From positions 8,595,207 through 8,659,206 of the forward strand of contig OY482866.1 in assembly GCA_960531495.1 (NCBI GenBank): a stretch of 64,000 nt of DNA, in the 5' to 3' direction. A model generated the notes under the pieces. That model made no database searches, was not told the DNA's origin, and saw only the letters and a list, made by a program, of their open reading frames with translations. The translations under genes and the position numbers were made by a program. This document shows, one piece after another, positions 1 through 11,594 of the stretch (position 1 is its first letter; each line of letters opens with the position of its first letter). The stretch comes from Zeus faber. Taxonomy: Eukaryota > Chordata > Actinopteri > Zeiformes > Zeidae.

Positions 1-530
1 CTATACACTGCAAAACCCACAATGAATAAGGTGGGGGTGTTTGAACTACGGGGAACCCAGTCAATCTTGCAGGCTTGCTGGTACCCACAGAGACTGGGTG
101 GTGGTGACAGTGGGCGGTGGTGACAATGGCCGTGGCCTGATGATGCAGGTACCATCCACCTTGCTGGGGATTAAATGATTCTGTCTTACACCTGTTCACT
201 TCATAGAAGACGTTGAGTTGTTGACACCGCAGAAGGGAGCGATATTCGATGAAGCAAAAAAAAACATTCAGTTAGACTGGTTACTCAGCACACTGAAAGG
301 ACTGCATCCCTGGGTGGGCTTGAACAAAGATCCTTGTGTCACAGAGACTTGCATTCGGTAAAGTGGGCCTGGCCTAACTGTGCTGGTACTATCGAATCGT
401 GCTGGCAACTGCATGACTTTGTCAGTAAACTGTTCACTGCTGAGAAGGTGTTAGAGTTGAAGCCACCAGCATTCGAGGAAGCTCAGAAAATATTTGGGTC
501 CACAGGCTACTCAGCATCCCGAAAGGAGTG

Positions 531-604
531 CGTCCCTGGGTGGGCTTGAACCACCATCCTTTCGGTTAACAGCCGAATGCGCTGACCGATTGCGCCACAG
601 AGAC
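531..604 (-). tRNA. tRNA-Asn(GTT), one change from consensus
   Basis: Read on the minus strand, the 74-nt copy folds as a cloverleaf. Acceptor stem GTCTCTG pairs with CAGGGAC, D stem GCGC with GCGC, anticodon stem TTCGG with CCGAA around loop CTGTTAA (anticodon GTT, Asn), and T stem GGTGG with CCACC around TTCAAGC. The internal promoter boxes are present (A box TGGCGCAATCGG, B box GGTTCAAGCCC). In most copies a TTTT run lies about 40 nt past the 3' end and could stop Pol III. This copy has G to A between the D and anticodon stems. It closely matches the known vertebrate tRNA-Asn sequence. CCA is not encoded. Confidence 0.85.
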
Positions 605-1492
605 TGGGGGGTGTTGAAAGTGGGCGTGGCCTGATGATGCCGGTACTATCCCACCTTGCTGGTGATAAAATGATTCTGTCCTTCACCTGTTCGCTTCCTA
701 GAAGACGTTGAGTTGGTGACACAGCAGACGGAACCAACATTTGATGAAGCAAGGAAAACATTCAGTTAGACTGGTTACTCAGCACACTGAAAGGACTGCA
801 TCCCTGGGTGGGCTTGAACAAAGATCCTTGTGTCACAGAGACTTGCATTAAGTAAAGTGTGCCTGGCCTAACTGTGCTGGTACTATCGAATGGTGCTGGC
901 AATTGTGTGATTTTGTTGTTAACGTGTTCACTGCTCAGGACGGGTGATTGTAGAAGCAACCATTATTTGATGAAGCAAGGAACATTTTTGGGTTGACAGG
1001 GTACTTATCATGCTAAAAGCTATGTGTCCCTGGGTGGGCTTGAACCACCATCCCTGGGTGGGATTGAACAAAGACGCTTGTGTCACAGAGACTTGAATTA
1101 AGTAAAGTGGGCCTGGCCTAACTGTGCTGGTGCTATCGAATCGTGCTGGCAACTGCATGATTTTGTCATTAACCTGTTCACTGCTTAGAAGCCGTTGAGT
1201 TGGTGATACCACAGAAGCAAGGAAAACATTCAGTTAGACTGGTTACTCAGCACACTGAAAGGACTGCATCCCTGGGTGGGCTTGAACAAAGATCCTTGTG
1301 TCACAGAGACTTGGATTAAGTAAAGTGGGCCTGGCCTAACTGTGCTGGTACTATCGAATCGTGCTGGCAACTGCATGATTTTGTCAGTAAACTCTTCACT
1401 GCTGAGAAGGTGTTAGAGTTGAAGCCACCAGCAATCGAGGAAGCTCAGAAAATGTTTGGGTCCACAGGCTACTCAGCATCCCGAAAGGAGTG

Positions 1493-1566
1493 CGTCCCTG
1501 GGTGGGCTTGAACCACCATCCTTTCGGTTAACAGCCGAACGCGCTGACCGATTGCGCCACAGAGAC
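1493..1566 (-). tRNA. tRNA-Asn(GTT), intact consensus copy
   Basis: Matches the 74-nt array consensus at every position, with anticodon GTT and both Pol III boxes intact. A TTTT run on the minus strand lies about 40 nt beyond the 3' end (1449-1452). Its duplicate at 7149 has decayed. Confidence 0.9.
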
Positions 1567-2527
1567 TGGGGGTGTTGAAAGTGGGCGTGGCCTGATGATG
1601 CCGGTACTATCCCACCATGCTGGTGATAAAATGATTCTGTCCTTCACCTGTTCACTTCATAGAAGACGTTGAGTTGGTGACACAGCAGACGGAACCAATA
1701 TTCGATGAAGCAAGGAAAACATTCAGTTAGACTGGTTACTCAGCACACTGAAAGGACTGCATCCCTGGGTGGGCTTGAACAAATATCCTTGTGTCCCAGA
1801 GACTTGCATTAAGTAAAGTGGGCCTGGCCTAACTGTGCTGGTACTATGGAATCGTGCTGGCAATTGTGTGATTAACGTGTTAACTGCTTAGGGCGGGTTA
1901 TTGTAGAAACAACCATTATTCGATGAAGCAAAGAAAAATTTTGGGTTGACAGGCTACTTGGAACGCTAAAAGCTATGCATCCCTGGGTGGGGTTGAGCCA
2001 CCATTCCTCTGCTACAGAAACTTGCAAGAAGTAAGGTGGTTGAACTGTGGGGAAGCTAGTCAATTTTGCAGGCTATCGCATGATTTTGTTATTAACCTGT
2101 TCCCTGCTGAGAAGGTGTTAGAGTTGAAGCTGCCAGCATTCGAGGAAGCTCAGAAAATGGTTGGGTCCACAGGCTACTGGCAATTGTGTGATTTTGTTGT
2201 TAACGTGTTCATTGCTCAGGACGGGTTATTGTAGAAGCAACCATTATTCGATGAAGCAAGGAAAATTTTTGGGTTGACAGGCTACTTAGCACACTAAAAG
2301 CTATGTGTCCCTGGGTGGGCTTGAACCACCATTATTCTGCTACAGAAACTTGCAAGATGTAAGGTGGGGTTGAACTGTGGGGAAGCTAGTCAATTTTGCA
2401 GGCTATTGCATGATTTTGTCATTAACTTGTTCACTGCTGAGAAGGTGTTAGAGTTAAAGCCACCAGCATTCCAGGAAGCTCAGAAAACGTGTAGGTCCAC
2501 AGGCTACTCAGCATCCTGATAGCAGTG

Positions 2528-2582
2528 CGTCCCTGGGTGGGCTTGAACAGCCGAACGCGCTGACCGATTGCGCCACAGAGAC
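2528..2582 (-). pseudogene. tRNA-Asn pseudogene, 19-nt deletion removing the anticodon
   Basis: The acceptor and T arms and the D arm are present. The 19 bases that would give the anticodon loop, half its stem and the variable region are gone, so it cannot decode. Confidence 0.9.
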
Positions 2583-3002
2583 TGGGTGGTGGTGAAAGTG
2601 GGCGTGGCCTGATGATGCAGGTACTATCCCACCTTGCTGGTGATTAAATGATTCTGTCTTACACCTGTTCACTGCTTAGAAGCCGTTGAGTTGGTGATAC
2701 CGCAGAAGGAACCAATATTCGATGAAGCAAGGAAAACATTCAGTTAGACTGGTTACTCAGCACACTGAAAGGACTGCATCCCTGGGTGGGCTTGAACAAA
2801 GATCCTTGTGTCACAGAGACTTGCATTAAGTAAAGTGGGCCTGGCCTAACTGTGCTGGTACTATCGAATCGTGCTGGCAATTGCATGATTTTGTCAGTAA
2901 CCTGTTCACTGCTGAGAAGGTGTAATAGTTGAAGCCACCAGCATTCGGGGAAGCTCCGAAAATGTTTGGGTCCACAGTCTACTCAGCATCCTGAAAGCAG
3001 TG

Positions 3003-3076
3003 CGTCCCTGGGTGGGCTTGAACCACCACCCTTCCGGTTAACAGCCGAACGCGCTGACCGATTGCGCCACAGAGAC
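3003..3076 (-). tRNA. tRNA-Asn(GTT), two changes from consensus
   Basis: Differs in the variable region and in one anticodon-stem base. The stem becomes TTCGG/CCGGA with a T-G wobble, so the fold survives. The anticodon is still GTT. Confidence 0.75.
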
Positions 3077-3248
3077 TGGGTGGTGGTGAAAGTGGGCGTG
3101 GCCTGATGATGCAGGTACTATCCCACCTTGCTGGTGATTAAATGATTCTGTCTTACACCTGTTCATTGCTTAGAAGCCGTTGAGTTGGTGATACCGCAGA
3201 AGGAACCAATATTCGATGAAGCAAGGAAAACATTCAGTTAGACTGGTT

Positions 3249-3336
3249 CAAGTTCAAGAGATTATTTGTCACATACATATACATACGTTCATACATATAT
3301 GCAGTGAAATGTCATGACACCCGGTGATTACGCACA
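3249..3336 (-). mobile_element. Short non-LTR retroelement 3' piece inserted in the array
   Basis: 88 bp of foreign sequence interrupts the monomer phrase ACTGGTT/ACTCAGC, with GTT repeated on both sides (3246-3248 and 3337-3339). On the minus strand it ends GTATGTGACAAATAATCTC followed by repeats of CTTGAA. The same 3' tail occurs on the plus strand at 36,836-36,877, which identifies a dispersed family. It is too short to classify by protein. Confidence 0.7.
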
Positions 3337-3587
3337 GTTACTCAGCACACTGAAAGGACTGCATCCCTGGGTGGGCTTGAACAAAGATCCTTGTGTCACA
3401 GAGACTTGCATTAAGTAAAGTGGCCCTGGCCTAACTGTGCTGGTACTATCGAATCGTGCTGGCAATTGTATGATTTTGTTAGTAACCTGTTCACTGCTGA
3501 GAAGGTGTTAGAGTTAAAGCCGCCAGCATTCGAGGAAGCTCAGAAAATGGTTGGGTCCACAGGCTCCTCAGCAACCTGCAAGCAGTG

Positions 3588-3661
3588 CGTCCCTGGGTGG
3601 GCTTGACCCACCGTCCTTTCGGTTAACAGCCGAACGCGCTGACCTATTGCGCCACAGAGAC
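3588..3661 (-). tRNA. tRNA-Asn(GTT)-like, damaged B box
   Basis: Full length with anticodon GTT. The T loop reads GTCAAGC instead of TTCAAGC, which breaks the conserved T54 and the B box. A D-loop GG is also changed (GACCTATTG on the plus strand). Probably transcriptionally weak or a pseudogene. Confidence 0.6.
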
Positions 3662-4293
3662 AGCGTGGTGGTGAAAGTGGGCGGGGCCTGATGATGCAGG
3701 TACTATCGCACCTTGCTAGTGATAAAATGATTCTGTCCTACACCTGTTCACTGCTTAGAAGACGTTGAGTTGGTGACACAGCAGACGGAACCAATATTCG
3801 ATGAAGCAAGGAAAACATTCAGTTAGACTGGTTTCTCAGCACACTGAAAGGACTGCATCCCTGGGTGGGCTTGAACAAAGATCCTTGTGTCACAGAGACT
3901 TGCAATAAGTAAAGTGGGCCTGGCCTAACTGTGCTGGTACTATGGAATCGTGCTGGCAATTGTGTGATTAACGTGTTAACTGCTCAGGACGGGTTATTGT
4001 AGAAACAACCATTATTCGATGAAGCAAAGAAAAATTTTGGGTTGACAGGCTACTTGGAACGCTAAAAGCTATGCGTCCCTGGGTGGGCTTGAACCACCAT
4101 TCTTCTGCTACAGAAACTTGCAGGAAGTAAGTTGGTTGAACTGTGGGGAAGCTAGTCAATTTTGCAGGCTATCGCATGATTTTGTTATTAACCTGTTCCC
4201 TGCTGAGAAGGTGTTAGAGTTGAAGCCGCCAGCATTCGAGGAAGCTCAGAAAATGGTTGGGTCCACAGGCTACTCAGCAACCTGCAAGCAGTG

Positions 4294-4367
4294 CGTCCCT
4301 GGGTGGGCTTGAACCACCGTCCTTTCGGTTAACAGCCGAACGCGCTGACCGATTGCGCCACAGAGAC
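4294..4367 (-). tRNA. tRNA-Asn(GTT), one change from consensus
   Basis: Single substitution in the variable region (plus strand ACCGTCC for ACCATCC). Stems, anticodon and both internal boxes are intact. Confidence 0.85.
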
Positions 4368-4978
4368 AGGGTGGTGTTGAAAGTGGGCGTGGCCTGTAGA
4401 TGCAGGTACTATCCCACCTTGCTGGTGACTACATGATTCTGTTTTACACCTGTTCACTGCTTAGAAGACGTTGAGTTGGTGACACCGCAGTTGGAACCAA
4501 TATTCGATGAAGCAAGGAAAGCATTCAGTTAGACTTGTTACTCAGCACACTGAAAGGACTGCATCCCCGGGTGGGCTTGAACAAAGACCATTGTGTCACA
4601 GAGACTTGCATTAAGTAAAGTGGGCCTGGCCTAACTGTGCTGGTACTATCGAATGTTGCTCGCAATTGTGTGATTTTGTTGTTAACGTGTTCACTGCTCA
4701 AGACGGGTTATTGTAGAAGCAACCATTATTCGATGAAGCAGGGAAAATTTTTGGGTTGACAGGCTACTTAGCACGCTACAAGCCTATTCATTGCAAAACC
4801 CACAATGAATAAGGTGGGGGTGTTTGAACTACGGGGAACCCAGTCAATCTTGCCGGCTATTGCATGATTTTGTTGTAAACCTGTTCACCTGAGAAGGTGT
4901 TATAGTTGAACCACCAGCATTCGAGGAAGCTCAGAAAATGTTTGGGTTCACAGGCTACTCAGCATCCTGAAAGCAGTG

Positions 4979-5052
4979 CGTCCCTGGGTGGGCTTGAACC
5001 ACCATCCTTTGGGTTAACAGCCGAACTCGCTGACCGATTGCGCCACAGAGAC
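4979..5052 (-). tRNA. tRNA-Asn(GTT)-like, two stem mismatches
   Basis: One substitution breaks an anticodon-stem pair (plus strand TTTGGG) and one breaks a D-stem pair (AACTCGC). Length and anticodon GTT are kept. Likely decaying. Confidence 0.6.
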
Positions 5053-5679
5053 TGCGTGGTTGTGAAAGTGGGCGTGGCCTGATGATGCCGGTACTATCGC
5101 ACCTTGCTGGTGATGAAATTATTCTGTCTTACACCTGTTCACTGCTTAGAAGCCGTTGAGTTGGTGATACCGCAGAAGCAAGGAAAACATTCAGTTAGAC
5201 TGGTTACTCAGCACACTGAAAGGACTGCATCCCTGGGTGGGCTTGAACAAAGATCCTTGTGTCACAGAGACTTGCATTAAGTAAAGTGGGCCTGGCTTAA
5301 CTGTGCTGGTACAATCGAATGGTGCTGGCAATTGTGTGATTTTGTTGTTAACGTGTTCACTTCTCAGGACGGGTTATAATAGAAGCAACCATTATTCGAT
5401 GAAGCAAGGAAAAATTTTGGGTTGACAGGCTACTTAGCACACTAAAAGCTTTGTGTCCCTGGGTGGGCTTGAACCACCATTCTTCTGCAACAGAAACATG
5501 CAAGATGTAAGGTGGGGGTGGTTGAACTACGGGGAAGCTAGTCAATTTTGCAGGCTATTGCATGATTTTGTCATTAACCTGTTCACTGCTGAGAAGGTTT
5601 TAGAGTTAAAGCCACCAGCATTCGAGGAAGCTCAGAAAATGTTTGGATCCACAGGCTACTCAGCATCCTGAAAGCAGTG

Positions 5680-5751
5680 CGTCCCTGGGTGGGTTTGAAC
5701 CACCATCCTTTCGGTTAACAGCGAACGCGCCGACCGATTGGCCACAGAGAC
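5680..5751 (-). pseudogene. tRNA-Asn pseudogene, two 1-nt deletions
   Basis: 72 nt long. One base is missing in the anticodon arm (CAGCGAACG) and one in the D arm (GATTGGCCAC), with further substitutions in the T loop and D stem. Confidence 0.85.
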
Positions 5752-6186
5752 TGGGTGGTGGTGACAGTGGGCGGTGGTGACAATGGGCGTGGCCTGATGA
5801 TGCAGGTACTATCCACCTTGCTGGGGATAAAATGATTCTGTCTTACACCTGTTCACTTCATAGAAGACGTTGAGTTGTTGACACCGCAGAAGGGACCGGT
5901 ATTCGATGAAGCAAAGAAAACATTCAGTTAGACTGGTTACTCAGCACACTGAAAGGACTGCATCCCTGGGTGGGCTTGAACAAAGATCCTTGTGTCACAG
6001 AGACTTGCATTCGGTAAAGTGGGCCTGGCCTAACTGTGCTGGTACTATCGAATCGTGCTGGCAACTGCATGACTTTGTCAGTAAACTGTTCACTGCTGAG
6101 AAGGTGTTAGAGTTGAAGCCACCAGCATTCGAGGAAGCTCAGAAAATATTTGGGTCCACAGGCTACTCAGCATCCCGAAAGGAGTG

Positions 6187-6260
6187 CGTCCCTGGGTGGG
6201 CTTGAACCACCATCCTTTCGGTTAACAGCCGAACGCGCTGACCGATTGCGCCACAGAGAC
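6187..6260 (-). tRNA. tRNA-Asn(GTT), intact consensus copy
   Basis: Perfect consensus copy. It is the +5,656 duplicate of the copy at 531 but without that copy's single change. Confidence 0.9.
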
Positions 6261-7148
6261 TGGGGGGTGTTGAAAGTGGGCGTGGCCTGATGATGCCGGT
6301 ACTATCCCACCTTGCTGGTGATAAAATGATTCTGTCCTTCACCTGTTCGCTTCCTAGAAGACGTTGAGTTGGTGACACAGCAGACGGAACCAATATTCGA
6401 TGAAGCAAGGAAAACATTCAGTTAGACTGGTTACTCAGCACACTGAAAGGACTGCATCCCTGGGTGGGCTTGAACAAAGATCCTTGTGTCACAGAGACTT
6501 GCATTAAGTAAAGTGTGCCTGGCCTAACTGTGCTGGTACTATCGAATGGTGCTGGCAATTGTGTGATTTTGTTGTTAACGTGTTCACTGCTCAGGACGGG
6601 TGATTGTAGAAGCAACCATTATTTGATGAAGCAAGGAACATTTTTGGGTTGACAGGGTACTTATCATGCTAAAAGCTATGTGTCCCTGGGTGGGCTTGAA
6701 CCACCATCCCTGGGTGGGATTGAACAAAGACCCTTGTGTCACAGAGACTTGAATTAAGTAAAGTGGGCCTGGCCTAACTGTGCTGGTGCTATCGAATCGT
6801 GCTGGCAACTGCATGATTTTGTCAGTAACCTGTTCACTGCTTAGAAGCCGTTGAGTTGGTGATACCACAGAAGCAAGGAAAACATTCAGTTAGACTGGTT
6901 ACTCAGCACACTGAAAGGACTGCATCCCTGGGTGGGCTTGAACAAAGATCCTTGTGTCACAGAGACTTGGATTAAGTAAAGTGGGCCTGGCCTAACTGTG
7001 CTGGTACTATCGAATCGTGCTGGCAACTGCATGATTTTGTCAGTAAACTGTTCACTGCTGAGAAGGTGCTAGAGTTGAAGCCACCAGCAATCGAGGAAGC
7101 TCAGAAAATGTTTGGGTCCACAGGCTACTCAGCATCCCGAAAGGAGTG

Positions 7149-7222
7149 CGTCCCTTGGTGGGCTTGAAACACCATCCTTTCGGTTAACAGCCGAACGCGC
7201 TGACCGATTGCGCCACAGAGAC
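7149..7222 (-). tRNA. tRNA-Asn(GTT)-like, T-arm changes
   Basis: Duplicate of the intact copy at 1493. It carries CCCTTGG in the acceptor/T region and GAAACACC, which unpairs the last T-stem pair. Anticodon GTT is kept. Confidence 0.65.
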
Positions 7223-8188
7223 TGGGGGTGTTGAAAGTGGGCGTGGCCTGATGATGCCGGTACTATCCCACCTTGCTGGTGATAAAATGATTCTGTCCTT
7301 CACCTGTTCACTTCATAGAAGACGTTGAGTTGGTGACACAGCAGACGGAACCAATATTCGATGAAGCAAGGAAAACATTCAGTTAGACTGGTTACTCAGC
7401 ACACTGAAAGGACTGCATCCCTGGGTGGGCTTGAACAAAGATCCTTGTGTCCCAGAGACTTGCATTAAGTAAAGTGGGCCTGGCCTAACTGTGCTGGTAC
7501 TATGGAATCGTGCTGGCAATTGTGTGATTAACGTGTTAACTGCTCAGGACGGGTTATTGTAGAAACAACCATTATTCGATGAAGCAAAGAAAAATTTTGG
7601 GTTGACAGGCTACTTGGAACGCTAAAAGCTATGCATCCCTGGGTGGGGTTGAGCCACCATTCCTCTGCTACAGAAACTTGCAAGAAGTAAGGTGGTTGAA
7701 CTGTGGGGAAGCTAGTCAATTTTGCAGGCTATCGCATGATTTTGTTATTAACCTGTTCCCTGCTGAGAAGGTGTTAGAGTTGAAGCCGCCAGCATTCGAG
7801 GAAGCTCAGAAAATGGTTGGGTCCACAGGCTACTGGCAATTGTGTGATTTTGTTGTTAACGTGTTCATTGCTCAGGACGGGTTATTGTAGAAGCAACCAT
7901 TACTCGATGAAGCAAGGAAAATTTTTGGGTTGACAGGCTACTTAGCACACTAAAAGCTATGTGTCCCTGGGTGGGCTTGAACCACCATTATTCTGCTACA
8001 GAAACTTGCAAGATGTAAGGTGGGGGGTGGTTGAACTGTGGGGAAGCTAGTCAATTTTGCAGGCTATTGCATGATTTTGTCATTAACCTGTTCACTGCTG
8101 AGAAGGTGTTAGAGTTAAAGCCACCAGCATTCGAGGAAGCTCAGAAAACGTGTAGGTCCACAGGCTACTCAGCATCCTGAAAGCAGTG

Positions 8189-8262
8189 CGTCCCTGGGTG
8201 GGCTTGAACCACCATCCTTTCGGTTAACAGCCGAACGCGCTGACCGATTGCGCCACAGAGAG
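8189..8262 (-). tRNA. tRNA-Asn(GTT), first base changed
   Basis: Identical to consensus except that the 5'-terminal G is C (plus strand GAGAG), which unpairs the end of the acceptor stem. Confidence 0.75.
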
Positions 8263-8908
8263 TGGGTGGTGATGAAAGTGGGCGTGGCCTGATGATGCAG
8301 GTACTATCCCACCTTGCTGGTGATTAAATGATTCTGTCTTACACCTGTTCACTGCTTAGAAGCCGTTGAGTTGGTGATACCGCAGAAGGAACCAATATTC
8401 GATGAAGCAAGGAAAACATTCAGTTAGACTGGTTACTCAGCACACTGAAAGGACTGCATCCCTGGGTGGGCTTGAACAAAGATCCTTGAGTCACAGAGAC
8501 TTGCATTAAGTAAAGTGGGCCTGGCCTAACTGTGCTGGTACTATCGCATGGTGCTGGCAATTGTGTGATCTTTTTGTTAACGTGTTCACTGCTCAGGACG
8601 GGTTATTGTAGAAGCAACCTTTATTCGATGAAGCAGGGAAAATTTTTGGGTTGACAGGCTACTTAGCACACTAAAAGCTTTGTGTCCCTGGATGGGCTTG
8701 AACCACCATTCTTCTGCTACAGAAACATGCATGATGTAAGGTGGGGGTGGTTGAACTGTGGGGAAGCAAGTCAATTTTGCAGGCTATTGCATTATTTTGT
8801 CATTAACCTGTTCACTGCTGAGAAGGTGTTAGAGTTAAAGCCACAAGCATTCGAGGAAGCTCGGAAAACATTTGGGTCCACAGGATACTCAGCATCCTGA
8901 AAGCAGTG

Positions 8909-8923
8909 CGTCCCCGGGTGGGC
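8909..8923 (-). pseudogene. tRNA-Asn 3'-end stub at a monomer fusion
   Basis: Only about 15 nt of the tRNA 3' side remain (CGTCCCCGGGTGGGC) before the sequence jumps into a type B spacer (CTGGCCTAACTG). This looks like a recombination joint between monomer types. Confidence 0.6.
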
Positions 8924-9295
8924 CTGGCCTAACTGTGCTGGTACTATCGAATGGTGCTGGCAATTGTGTGATTAACGTGTTAACTGCTCAGGACGGGTTA
9001 TTGTAGAAACAACCATTATTCGATGAAGCAAAGAAAAAATTTGGGTTGACAGGCCACTTAGAACGCTAAAAGCTATGTGTCCCTGGGTGGGCCTGAACCA
9101 CCATTCTTCTGCTGCAGAAACTTGCAACATGTAAGGTGGGGGTGGTTCAACTGTGGGGAAGCTCGTCAATTTTGCAGGCTATCGCATGATTTTGTCATTA
9201 ACCTGTTCACTGCTGAGAAGGTGTTAGAGTTGAAGCCACCAGCATTCGACTAAGCTCAGAAAATGGTTGGGTCCACAGGCTACTCAGCAACCTGC

Positions 9296-9353
9296 GCGGG
9301 CTTGAACCACCATCCTTTTGGTTAACAGCCGAACGCGCTGACCGATTGCGCCA
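9296..9353 (-). pseudogene. tRNA-Asn pseudogene lacking both acceptor strands
   Basis: D, anticodon and T arms are present, but the 3' acceptor strand and the 5' acceptor strand are both replaced by other sequence (CTGC on one side, AATAGTGC on the other). Confidence 0.8.
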
Positions 9354-9661
9354 ATAGTGCGGCAATTGTGTGATTAACGTGTTCACTGCTCAGGACGGGT
9401 TATTGTAGAAACAACCATTATTCGATGAAGCAAAGAAAAGTTTTGGGTTGACAGGCTACTTACCACGCTACAAGCCTATTCATTGCAAGACTCACAATGA
9501 ATAAGGTGGGGGTGTTTGCACTACAGGGAACCCAGTCAATTGCATGATTTTGTTGTAAACCTGTTCACTGCTGAGAAGGTGTTAGAGTTAAAGCCACCAG
9601 CATTCGAGGAAGCTCAGAAGATGTTTGGGTCCACAGGCTACTCAGCATCCTGAAAGCAGTG

Positions 9662-9734
9662 CGTCCCTCGGTAGGCTTGAACCACCATCCTTTCGGTTCA
9701 CAGCCGAACGCACTACCGATTGCGCCACAGAGAC
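9662..9734 (-). pseudogene. tRNA-Asn-derived copy with GTG anticodon
   Basis: 73 nt. The loop reads CTGTGAA instead of CTGTTAA, so the anticodon would be GTG (His) on an Asn body. The D stem has lost a base (GCACTACCG on the plus strand) and the acceptor/T side has CTCGGTAGG. Most likely a decaying pseudogene rather than a functional recoded tRNA. Confidence 0.75.
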
Positions 9735-10154
9735 TGGGTGGTGTTGAAAGTGGGCGTGGCCTGATGATGCAGGTACTATCCCACCTTGCTGGTGATAAAA
9801 TGATTCTGTCTTACACCTGTTCACTGCTTAGAAGACGTTGAGTTGGTGACACCGCAGTAGGAACCAATATTCGATGAAGCAAGGAAAACATTCAGTTAGA
9901 CTGGTTACTCAGCACACTGAAAGGACTGCATCCCTGGGTGGGCTTGAACAAAGATCCTTGTGTCACAGAGACTTGCATTAAGTAAAGTGGGCCTGGCCTA
10001 ACTGTGCTGGTACTATCGAATCGTGCTGGCAATTGCATGATTTTGTCAGTAACATGTTCACTGCTGAGACGGTGTTAGAGTTAAAGCCACCAGCATTCGA
10101 GGAAGCTCAGAAAATGTTTGCGTCCACAGGCTACTCAGCATCCTGAAAGGAGTG

Positions 10155-10228
10155 CGTCCCTGGGTGGGCTTGAACCACCATCCTTTCGGTTAACAGCCGA
10201 ACGCGCTGACCGATTGCGCCACAGAGAC
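10155..10228 (-). tRNA. tRNA-Asn(GTT), intact consensus copy
   Basis: Perfect consensus copy in the first unit of the 720-bp duplication. Confidence 0.9.
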
Positions 10229-10874
10229 TGGGTGGTGGTGAAAGTGGGCGTGTTCTGATGATGCAGGTACTATCCCACCTTGCTGCTGATAAAATGATTC
10301 TGTCTTACACCTGTTCACTTCATAGAAGACGTTTAGTGGGTGACACCGCAGAAGGAACCGATATTCGATGAAGCAAGGAAAACATTCAGTTAGACTGGTT
10401 ACTCAGCACACTGAAAGGACTGCACCCCTGTGTGGGCTTGAACAAAGATCCTTGTGTCACAGAGACTTGTATTAAGTAAAGTAGGCCTGGCCTAACTGTG
10501 CTGGTACTATCGAATGGTGCTGGCAATTGTGTGATTTTGTTGTTAACGTGTTCACTGCTCAGGACTGGTGATTGTAGAAGCAACCATTATTCGATGAAGC
10601 AAGGAAATTTTTTGGGTTGACAGGCTACTTATCACGCTAAAAGCTATGTGTCCCTGGGTGGCCTTTAACCACCATTCTTCTGCTACAGAAACTTGCAAGA
10701 TGTAAGGTGGGGGTGGTTGCAATGTGGGGAAGCTAGTCAATTTTGCAGGCTATTGCATGATTTTGTCATTAACCTGTTCACTGCTGGGAAGGTGTTACAG
10801 TTGAAGCCACCAGCATTCGTGGAAGCTCAGAAAATGTTTGCGTCCACAGGCTGCTCAGCATCCTGAAAGGAGTG

Positions 10875-10948
10875 CGTCCCTGGGTGGGCTTGAACCACCA
10901 TCCTTTCGGTTAACAGCCGAACGCGCTGACCGATTGCGCCACAGAGAC
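10875..10948 (-). tRNA. tRNA-Asn(GTT), intact consensus copy
   Basis: Perfect consensus copy in the second unit of the 720-bp duplication. Confidence 0.9.
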
Positions 10949-11594
10949 TGGGTGGTGGTGAAAGTGGGCGTGTTCTGATGATGCAGGTACTATCCCACCT
11001 TGCTGCTGATAAAATGATTCTGTCTTACACCTGTTCACTTCATAGAAGACGTTTAGTGGGTGACACCGCAGAAGGAACCGATATTCGATGAAGCAAGGAA
11101 AACATTCAGTTAGACTGGTTACTCAGCACACTGAAAGGACTGCACCCCTGGGTGGGCTTGAACAAAGATCCTTGTGTCACAGAGACTTGTATTAAGTAAA
11201 GTGGGCCTGGCCTAACTGTGCTGGTACTATCGAATGGTGCTGGCAATTGTGTGATTTTGTTGTTAACGTGTTCACTGCTCAGGACTGGTGATTGTAGAAG
11301 CAACCATTATTCGATGAAGCAAGGAAATTTTTTGGGTTGACAGGCTACTTATCACGCTAAAAGCTATGTGTCCCTGGGTGGCCTTTAACCACCATTCTTC
11401 TGCTACAGAAACTTGCAAGATGTAAGGTGGGGGTGGTTGCACTCTAGGGAAGCTAGTCAATTTTGCAGGCTATTGCATGATTTTGTCATTAACCTGTTCA
11501 CTGCTGGGAAGGTGTTACAGTTGAAGCCACCAGCATTCGAGGAAGCTCAGAAAATGTTTGGGTCCACAGGCTACTCAGCATCCTGAAAGGAGTG

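Larger units (their letters stand above)
86..8000. repeat. 5,656-bp large tandem duplication (86-2,340 and 5,742-7,996)
   Basis: Many landmarks recur at exactly +5,656: tRNA copies 531/6187 and 1493/7149, and the runs beginning 762/6418, 928/6584 and 1872/7528. The match starts near 86/5,742 (GACTGGGTGGTGGTGACAGT in both) and runs about 2.25 kb before an indel (near 2,361/8,018). Similarity continues beyond that with more differences. The copies differ by scattered substitutions only. Confidence 0.9.
10155..11594. repeat. 720-bp tandem duplication, two copies
   Basis: 10,155-10,874 is repeated at 10,875-11,594 with only a handful of substitutions. Each copy carries one intact tRNA-Asn and one B and one C monomer. 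Both share the private changes GTGTTCTGATG and GTTTAGTGGGTG, so the duplication is recent. Confidence 0.9.
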
